Positions 57,004 through 64,000 of a DNA stretch of 64,000 nt are shown here, one piece after another. The position numbers and the translations under genes are program-made. Every line of letters starts with the position of its first letter. Positions within the stretch are counted from its first letter, which is position 1. The notes under the pieces were generated by a model. That model saw nothing but the letters and a program-made list of their open reading frames with translations, was not told where the DNA came from and did not search any database. The DNA comes from Prostheceraeus crozeri (taxonomy: Eukaryota; Platyhelminthes; Polycladida; Euryleptidae): assembly GCA_907163375.1 (NCBI GenBank), contig CAJQUW010006340.1, positions 372,001 to 436,000 of the forward strand, in the 5' to 3' direction.

Positions 57004-57089
57004 CTTATATACTTTTTAAACAAAGGAAATCCTAACAGCCAATCAGAGAGGTACCGAACTTCCCTAAAGAATATATAACTATATAAAGG
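57004..57089. promoter_or_regulatory. Bidirectional promoter between two divergent Polinton genes
   Basis: A single CCAAT box (57039-57043) lies between an inverse TATATAAG (57004-57011, facing the 153-residue gene) and TATAAAGG (57082-57089, facing the 96-residue gene). The gap between start codons is 222 bases. Confidence 0.6.
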
Positions 57090-57144
57090 ATGTCATTGTT
57101 CCAAACTGTTAAGTACTTATCCTCAACCTTCCATAACAAGAAGC

Positions 57145-57435
57145 ATGTCCTCAAAGCCATTATTTTATTTTCAAAATGACAGCCAAGTCATTATGGGAGG
57201 TCAGTTGGACATGACCATGCATCTCTGTTGCGGCTGCAAAGTGGCCCTGTGGAAGACCTTGACTGTGTCAGCACTTCAAAGGCGGAGTGGACTACCGGTG
57301 AAGTGTCCGGTACACGAGTGTGACCATGACTTTAGTAACAATCAGACATTTCATGAATGGTGTGATGACTTCCTGAAGATCATGGAGTCGCCTGAGGGAC
57401 GTGATCTGTACCCGTCATTTATTTTTCACGCTTAA
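57145..57435 (+). CDS. Small cysteine-rich Polinton protein, 96 residues
   Basis: One clean frame, 56 bases after a TATA box. It holds HLCCGCKVALWK and VKCPVHECDHDFSNNQTFHEW, giving five cysteines and several histidines spaced like a compact zinc-binding fold, perhaps RING- or LITAF-like, though no known pattern fits exactly. It is the last gene before the right terminal repeat, the mirror position of the UBA-RING gene, so an accessory host-directed role is possible. Confidence 0.6.
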   Translation: MSSKPLFYFQNDSQVIMGGQLDMTMHLCCGCKVALWKTLTVSALQRRSGLPVKCPVHECDHDFSNNQTFHEWCDDFLKIMESPEGRDLYPSFIFHA

Positions 57436-57571
57436 ATTAAACTTACATTGTAAATCTCTTGTCTTTTCATTTTAAACATAGTTCTGGAATTGGTTTTCTT
57501 ATTGGGGAGCAACTAAATCATAGCTGCACAGTAAAGTTTCACATCTAAATAGTGCTACATTTAAAATAATT

Positions 57572-57912
57572 GTCACAATAGTCGCAATTGAGCAAACCCA
57601 TTCAAAATCAAACAACGGACGTCTATCGGTACGTACCCAAGTACTCAGAACCAAATCGCACAAGTTCGATCATAGACGTTCCGAAACACAGTGTACTCAA
57701 CCGAGTGTACCAAACACATGTACCTATCCAGTAAAACAGATCTCATACACGTTCCTATTCATAACACTGAATTATACATGTACCTATCCATGTTCCTATT
57801 GATAACACTAAATTATACATGTACCTATCCATGTACCTATTGATAACACTAAATTTTACATGTACCTATCCATGTACCTATCCGTCGCAAGTAGGGCACA
57901 GTTTTCACTACT
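57572..57912 (-). repeat. Right terminal inverted repeat of the Polinton
   Basis: Inverse of 38768-39108 over 341 bp, differing at six positions by my count (about 98 percent identity). It ends GGCACAGTTTTCACTACT, directly followed by the duplicated AACAAG. Confidence 0.92.
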
Positions 57913-58035
57913 AACAAGTACCGGACGCGCTTGACAAAAAGCAATCTCGAGAATAGTTTACGTTTGATGACATCCTCTCAAGGACCTGATTTTCGAAGCT
58001 TGGTCAACGACGGACAACAGCAAGTTAGTCACTGA
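57913..58035 (+). pseudogene. hAT transposase carboxy-terminal exon, 3' piece
   Basis: Immediately after the Polinton the frame reads NKYRTRLTKSNLENSLRLM, then SSQGPDFRSLVNDGQQQVSH and a TGA at 58033-58035. This is the typical last 40 residues of GTF2IRD2-like hAT transposases (KYRTRLT...L...LR......PD...L......Q.SH). It continues the piece ending at 38767; the shared AACAAG encodes the N-K at the join. It fixes the Polinton insertion point to within the transposase gene. Confidence 0.85.
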
Positions 58036-58671
58036 GTCTTACACTGATATAGTAGATTTTTCACGAGATATTGTATTTCTACCTATTTAGATTTTGTGTA
58101 TTTTCATAAATAAAATATGTACAAATTTCAGCTGTGTTTTATTTCACATTTATCATTAAATTTGAGGCTTACGTTTTGGGTTACGAAAGAACTGCATGAT
58201 TAGCAATAATAAGATACTTTATAACTTCAATAATAACGCCAGGTAGGCAGGCTTATATGCGGGGTTCTAGAAATGCGTAGGCCTATATATATAAGTGAAT
58301 GCCTAGAATAGACCTGTTCGTAATTCCTTTATGAATTAGTATAGTAGCTTATTAAAGTGTTTTCTCCTTCGGTTGCCCCTACAAAAACATGCTTTCAACT
58401 TTTGAAGTGATAATAACACCTCAAGCTTAAAATCATTTCGGGTCAAAAATGATCGCCGGTCGTACAACAGTTAACTTGCTAGTTCATTCTTTGCGAAGTA
58501 GGCCTTTATGCGATTTTCACTGCGTCATTTATCATGGAAAGCTAATTTGAGTGGTGCAATATAAAAAGGATTGGCTATTGACCTAGTTGTCTGCACACAT
58601 ATTAAGTGCGGCCGTGATTCTTTCGGCCTTTGAAATGACGGCCGAAAACTGCAGAAAGTTGCGCACCCCTG
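58036..58671 (+). other. 3' non-coding part of the hAT element
   Basis: AT-rich sequence with a polyadenylation signal AATAAA near 58109, ending in the right terminal repeat with GCGGCCGTGATTC and GGCCGAAAACTGCAG. The left end has a matching GCGGCCGT segment, so subterminal sequence is shared. Confidence 0.6.
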
Positions 58672-58679
58672 CTGTATAC

Positions 58680-59401
58680 GCTGCTGTGTTGTTGTTCGCT
58701 GGTGGGCAGTTGTTGTTGTTATTTCTGTAGTTAAGTTGCACTGCGAGAGCCCGGAGTTCTTCTAACAGCTGCTGAAGATGTCGCATGTGTTGTTGTTGGT
58801 AGTTGTGGTTGTGTCAATTTCTCATCGTTTCTAATTTATACCAATTTTTGAGACTTGACGATAAATCTACTTTCTTTTAAAAATTGAAAGAGTTTCTTTT
58901 AATCTCTGCCCGCTAGCTTTCGACCCGACTTCATTTCGTTCTTATCACGGATTTTATAATTTCCTTTTTGAACATGGACCATTAATCAGTTTTCATGATA
59001 TCATTTCTATCGTCGTTTTTTCTGTCATCAACAATCACGTTATTGCCACATTGAATTTCTTTCTTCTGTCAGTTTATTAATCGATTTATTCGCATCTCAT
59101 CTCTCTCTCTCTCTCAGCGTTTGATTATTTGCTGACCGTTGATTTTCTTTTCTCTTTTTCGCGAGATATTGAATATCTCGTTTACGAAACGAAAATGGCG
59201 TAGGCTGACCGGTTACATATATACACGTACATGTACACAAGAAATATGAACTATGAACATGAGAACGCACATATGAACGACGCAGGGAACGGCACACAGG
59301 AACAACGAGGATAGGATAAGGGCACATGGGTTAGATTGAAACGAACAAATGTTAGATAAATTAGCATAATACACTATATGCGACATGAAATTATCGGAAT
59401 T
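58680..59401. other. Non-coding DNA with TTG-rich and CT tracts
   Basis: A TGTTGTTGTT-rich stretch at 58685-58800 gives an asparagine-rich minus-strand frame that is probably compositional. A (CT)n microsatellite lies at 59100-59116. No gene is supported. Confidence 0.4.
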
Positions 59402-59480
59402 GAATCTTATTATGGAATTGGAATTGGAATTGAATTGAACTGTTTCGACTGGAATTGGAATTGGAGTTGGAATTGAAATT
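59402..59480 (+). repeat. GGAATT repeat block
   Basis: GGAATTGGAATTGGAATTGAATTG and later GGAATTGGAATTGGAGTTGGAATTG, in the same orientation as the block at 37898-37955 on the other side of the hAT. Confidence 0.6.
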
Positions 59481-59499
59481 TCTGCTCTGGAATCAGATT

Positions 59500-60071
59500 G
59501 CGTTGCAACTGGCCGGCAATCTTTCGACGAAATGTGTTTGTTGTGAGAAAAATGATTTAGATCATACTCTTAGCTGTAAAATTGGTGGATTTGTCAATCT
59601 TCGGCACAATATTATTTTTGACAGGGAGTCTTTCTTTTTAGTGAAGTCTGTAAAGATGTTCGCATTGAGCCCAAATTATTACCAATTGAATCATACGACT
59701 TCATCAAATGTGGTAATACTGACGTCCAGGCGAGATTAGATAGTACCGCAAGAGGGCTGTCGGGGAGAATGGGACGTCATTTAGTTATGCAAGAATAACA
59801 AATCCTCCCTGCAACATTTTATAAAGAACACGAGAATGAAAAGATGCGGCAGTAGGAAGAGAGAATTTTGGAAGTAGAGAAAGGGACATTCACGCGTATC
59901 GTATATTCCACAAATGATTGATCAGGTCCTTTGGCTAATTTACTTCACAAAAGAATTGCCTCTTTAATATCTGCAAGAGAAATAAAGAGAGGTATGCCGG
60001 CATCATGGTTTGGTACTGTTATCTCTCGGAGATTTTTATTTGATTCGCTTTATGAGATGCACAACTCGTAG
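59500..60071 (+). pseudogene. LINE-type reverse transcriptase carboxy-terminal fragment
   Basis: The plus strand reads LSTKCVCCEKNDLDHTLSC then KIGGFVNLRHN, and in another frame EERILEVEKGTFTRIVYST. The pattern C.C......H.L.C..GG....RHN, followed by R..EVE.G.FTP.V, is known from the carboxy-terminal region of non-LTR retroelement proteins in many marine invertebrates. The frame changes at least once and stops are present (for example after RHLVMQE and in MRQ), so it is a dead 5'-truncated copy. The catalytic RT core lies outside this fragment. The exact LINE clade is not determined. Confidence 0.6.
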
Positions 60072-63000
60072 ACTGGAATGACAACAGTAGCGGATCTTAC
60101 AAAAAGTTGCAGGATGAGGGCTATACACGTGTTAATCTGCTCGATTACCATCATCTTTGAAAAAGCTTCAAAGTTTACTTTTTTCAACAGTTTAACTTGC
60201 TCGATTAAAAACTTCGATTTAAACGGATATCTGACCTACATTGTAAAGTATCAAAATGCGAAAATTACTGAATCAGGAACAATGTCACAATTGTTCAATT
60301 TTGCAAAGTTGCATCGTCGACGATTGCCGAAATAGTAAATGATCAGATGTCTTTACCTTTGGAATATCTGATTAGTAATAAAGTATGTTAGCTAGCTTTT
60401 GAATATTAAAATTTCACCAAAATTTGGATGGAATGCTTTCTTATCGCATCATGCTCATTGAGATTCATAGAGCTCTATTCATTTGAATCGGCGTCTTCGA
60501 ATTATTTCCACACCCAACAGTACCACGTTTTAGATGACCGATGTAGACTTTTTAGCTGTTGTTCCTGAAACATTTCTATAGACCACAAGCTTACTCACTT
60601 CGCACTGTCAAACCATTGCTTGATTTGATATAGTCAATATTCCATATTCAGTGATAACGATGATAAGTTAGTCGCAACTCCATGTTCTTTCGATTTCCAG
60701 AAACTTCAGCTTATTTTTCTTTAGACACTTAGCTTTCACTTGACTAATTACTTTCCACCTTCGACAGCTATTGAGTCAAACCGGCCGTCTAGTGTATAAA
60801 TGAATTTCAGCTTTCAGTCCCGGTGTTATATATCTAGGAGTCCATGACTGGAGGCAGTGTATGACGGTAGTGTGTATCCGGATAAAACCATGGAACAAGT
60901 GATAAACAATTACCCAATATTATAATACGCGCATTCATATAGGGAATCTGTTGAAAGAAGATTCTGTACCTAGTCAAGAAGAGACTAAATAATTAGAAAA
61001 TTCCCAAGCAACTGTCAATAACAGCTGTAATGTCAACTGCTAGTAAAAGAAATTGTTCACCTACGGCGCGTAGCATCAATGGCTATTGGTGTGGATTCTA
61101 AACTTTTATATAGAATTTTATACATGTTTATTTTATGTGCAATTAGCAGACTTATTGCAAAAAGATTTGTTTGCGAAAAACCAATCAGCAGTGTTTTTTG
61201 GAGAATTGTGGACTCTTTATGGAAAATTTTTGATAATCTATTTCCTTTACTCAAAGGAGTCATGGACTAAATGATAACTAATCAGTGATGATTTTACTTG
61301 CTACTACATTAATTGCAGCAATGTTTCCATGCCTTATTCATTGTTATACAAGTAACAGACATGGTTCAAATCTAAAGAAAATCTACCGATGATGCATCAG
61401 AAGCGAACAAAAACATAATGAAGCGTCAAAAATTGATAATAATTTGATTGGTATAACTAATGAAAATGCAAGAATCGTTTTAATATCCATTCCTCCGGAA
61501 GATCTTTTATTAAGATTTTGGTGGAAAAGTGCCACAAGTGCTGTCTTTTCAAGTGCGCCTCCTCGTAATGAGTGGTTACCGATGTCAATATATTTTTTAT
61601 ATCTTATTAGACATCTGGTGATTATAGAGCATCACCTGTGAGGTCTTCATATTATTATCAAAACTCCGACGAACAAATAAAATGTGATTATGATGTCAAT
61701 GATTCATAAAATGCGAATATTATATTGAATAAAAAGCAAACCAAGCTGTGGTTGGTGACTTTCTACGATTTTAAAGTATTGTCATATAGGGCAATTCAGG
61801 AACAGCATTGATAAAGATTGAAGTTGATTATGAAATCCGCACAAATTTCGCCGGTGAATATGAAAGCATTCGCGCATCACTGCGATAAAAAGAGCCATCA
61901 ATTTTCGTTTAATGAAAGTTGAGTAATTTAAGGCCGGAAATAAATCACACACGTTATATCGTTTAATTGCTCTTGAATTCTCGAATAAAGTCCACCAGTG
62001 GTCCAAATTATTATACAGGAGGAGGTTTTAGATAAGACAATGGGAAAGTCAATGAAAATAGAAAGTCACAATTTATTTGAAATTGACCATTGATGACATT
62101 CTTGTATGTGTACATGTACACTGCACAGATTCTTCCGACAATTTCTCTGCAAGACTGGGTCGGGTGTATTAGTATGTACAGCAATCAATTCAGCTGGATT
62201 CTGATGCATTTTACAATAATGAAGTGAATTGTTTACCACTTGTTCCATGGTTTTATCCAGACACACTATCGTCATTAATCAAGTCCACCAAAGTCACTGG
62301 CCTCTAGTCCAGTACATGCTCTGGGAGTTGAATGTCCCTTAGATATCTTATATTAATCATAGATGTCCCTGAAACAGTCGAAAATTCACTGTGGGCTGGA
62401 TTTTTTTATGAAAATGGAAATTTCTATGTTTGATTTGAACTTATTTGCATTACTGCAATGTTATTTTAGTCTACTTTCATAAATGTTTCCGAAATGTTAA
62501 GTGTGGTCAACCGTTAATAAAACATGGATTATCTGTGGAGAAAATTAGGAAATGGCTTGCATTGTTGCCAAGACATGTACTTCGAAAATAAAGTTACTCA
62601 AATAGGTTATTTTGCACTCATTTCAATAACCTGTTGTCACATATCTTCTGGAATATGATTTAGAATGGATTGACAAGCTGTCATACCCTGACCAACGCAA
62701 ATTCAGTTGCATTTACATTATATTCATAAGCATGGAATTTCTAAATCTTTCGATAAGACGTCGACAAGTTGAATTGACACTAGTGAGCCCATCCCAGACG
62801 GAAGTGCAAAATGTGCAACGATGAGTCATCATGCTGACTCAGCCCCCCTCTGGAAGGAAGGAGTTGGCCAAGGATGTGCTGGAAGGGATGGGTCCGAGAG
62901 GAGGAAACCGTTCCCTCCCCCCTCTCTGGAAGGAAGGAAGGAAGGAGGAACTCTCCTGTGAGGCAAGGGTAGGAAAGTGTTTTAGAAAAGGTGGGTTTTG

Positions 63001-63601
63001 GACGTTTTTGGATGAGAAAGGCCCTGTTTTGGCATGAAGGAGAGCTCGAATGGACAAGCGGAGGGCAGATTCGGATTCTACGTGAAATTTTGGGTTAGGG
63101 AAGTTGTTTCCAGCTCAATCGGAGAGAAAAAGTGCTGACCCCCCTCTGGACGAGACTTCCAACTTTGGTTCTAGAGATCGTAGAAAGTCGTGTGATAGCT
63201 CGTTTGAAAGCTAAGAGTAAGAAAAATGCAGTGGATGAAACGGCGTGTCTGTACGTTCGTTTGTTGAGGTGTGAGAGTGACTCTAAGATTTTTGACCATC
63301 ACCGAAAAAACGACAGAGTTAGAATTTTTATGAAAATAGCTCTAGCGGGTGAACGAAGCATCGTATGAGAAAACTGAGACCAGGTTTGGAATCAGCGTGA
63401 CATTTTACACCTGATTAGATGGGTTTTGAGGGTCGTGGGAGTGACATAAATATGCAAACATATACATCTTCGATAGCAAACAATCTCTTCTCATGAAAAT
63501 ACGAGACAAACGTTCAACATTAGACAGTGTTTTATTCTAAACGACTGCAAAATCTTGTTGGAACTTTGTCATTCATGTGTCTCTGAAGTGATAGGAAGAA
63601 A
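60072..63601. other. Long non-coding stretch with a purine-rich patch
   Basis: No gene or bounded element is recognised. At 62820-62960 there is a GGAAGGAAGG-rich patch with repeated CCCCCCTCTGGA, preceded by GATGAGTCATCATGC (62822-62836), which matches the bZIP-type site at 39701-39715 inside the Polinton. A TATA-like CATAAATATG lies near 63446. Confidence 0.4.
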
Positions 63602-63989
63602 GATGACAGATGCAGTAGAGTTAACGAATGAATTTTGCTCACTACGTTTTCATCGACAAAGTCTTCGTGGTGTGATTAGGGACTGCATCATCTCATTTCA
63701 TCATGAAAAGGCAGACTTAGAATTTGCTATCGCTATAGGTTACTTCGTTTTCCAACAGCTCATGGACAGTTTGATAAATAAAGATGTGAAAGGACGATTA
63801 GTTGCAGAGATTGAATTTGAGAAAGTGACTGATGAACATGCAGGCGAACGTGTAGTGTTTCATTTTGCATCCTATTCTGCAGAGACGATACATGATCCTA
63901 AAGATTTCTATCAGCGACACATGGCGAAAATTGCATCTCGACTAGATTCATTCATGAGCATGGATCCAACTTGCTCTTATGTCGCATAA
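63602..63989 (+). CDS. Small gene possibly related to a Polinton PolB amino-terminal domain
   Basis: An ATG at 63602 opens a clean frame of 128 codons ending at TAA 63987-63989. The second half (KGRLVAEIEFEKVTDEH, FHFASYSAETIH, FYQRHMAKIASRLDSFM) resembles by eye a segment of the PolB amino-terminal region in this window (RGRLIAQIRYFRYN, FLAHSTSSSSNYIYD, WFQDHLNSLINHIEAF). If real, this could be the edge of a second virus-like element that continues past the window, or a captured domain. The likeness is modest and could be chance. No other domain is seen. Confidence 0.4.
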
Positions 63990-64000
63990 AACACATTCAT

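Larger units (their letters stand above)
38768..57912. mobile_element. Polinton/Maverick (adintovirus-like) fossil, end to end
   Basis: This 19,145-bp element has inverted ends of 341 bp (38768-39108 and 57572-57912) and a 6-bp target duplication AACAAG (38762-38767 and 57913-57918), the length characteristic of Polintons. Core genes present are packaging ATPase, integrase with chromodomain, penton-like protein, basic virion-type proteins, major capsid protein, adenovirus-type protease and family B polymerase. Rightward genes fill the left half and leftward genes most of the right half. The inverted ends differ at six positions by my count, pointing to a fairly recent insertion, younger than the hAT it sits in. 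The element looks structurally complete but broken, with about five breaks in its genes. Confidence 0.93.
38249..58671 (+). mobile_element. hAT transposon derivative split by a Polinton
   Basis: The left end CAGGGATGCGCAAC and the right end GTTGCGCACCCCTG are inverse, and an 8-bp duplication CTGTATAC flanks them (38241-38248 and 58672-58679). Ends, duplication length and coding content all fit hAT. The hAT sequence itself is only 38249-38767 and 57919-58671, about 1.27 kb; the rest is the inserted Polinton. It contains the carboxy-terminal end of a transposase on the plus strand and a 3' untranslated part with AATAAA near 58109. It is an internally deleted copy and was non-autonomous before the Polinton arrived. 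Confidence 0.88.

Noticed and set aside
58583-58786. Asparagine-rich minus-strand frame
   Set aside because: Caused by a TTG-rich low-complexity tract and crosses the hAT border.

Overview
This is AT-rich animal DNA, probably from a marine invertebrate. The only convincing host genes are an intronless DEG/ENaC channel (23982-25580, +) and the last coding exon of a membrane protein at the left edge (1-225, +). Almost everything else is mobile DNA, and much of it is nested. The species cannot be named from the sequence alone.

Left third. Positions 4825-12232 hold a foldback element with a 9-bp target duplication; its long inverted arms carry ten and eight copies of a 175-bp tandem unit, and its spacer contains a small CACTA-like MITE. 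Positions 14.1-19.1 kb hold a broken Ty3/gypsy fossil (minus strand). It was hit by a Tc1/mariner element (15361-18614), which was itself hit by a second one (16940-18596); both have TA duplications. A Penelope-like element follows at 19.7-21.5 kb, then a hAT-type MITE with an 8-bp duplication (22286-23048).

Middle. The DEG/ENaC gene is followed by a tRNA-derived SINE, a TA-flanked DNA transposon carrying a dead PHD finger (26777-28143), a Penelope-like element with inverted 652-bp terminal repeats and a 12-bp duplication (31930-35034), and a hAT transposase tail (35.6-35.8 kb).

Right. A short hAT element (ends at 38249 and 58671, 8-bp duplication) was split inside its transposase gene by a 19,145-bp Polinton/Maverick fossil (38768-57912). 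The Polinton has a 6-bp duplication and 341-bp inverted ends that differ at six positions by my count. It carries the usual set: packaging ATPase, integrase with chromodomain, penton-like protein, basic virion-type proteins, double-jelly-roll capsid protein, adenovirus-type protease and protein-primed DNA polymerase B. It also carries unusual cargo: an IAP-like UBA-RING gene, a TBP-like gene, an intron-containing gene and several unknown genes. It looks structurally complete end to end but broken, with about five breaks in its genes.

The most interesting signals are inside the Polinton. A TATA-binding-protein-like gene lies in the same element as several genes preceded by a similar promoter layout (CCAAT, bZIP-type site, TATATAAGG). 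Three hairpins with the same loop but different, pairing-preserving stems lie between the polymerase and the TBP-like gene. The window ends with a small gene (63602-63989) that may resemble the amino-terminal domain of Polinton polymerases.
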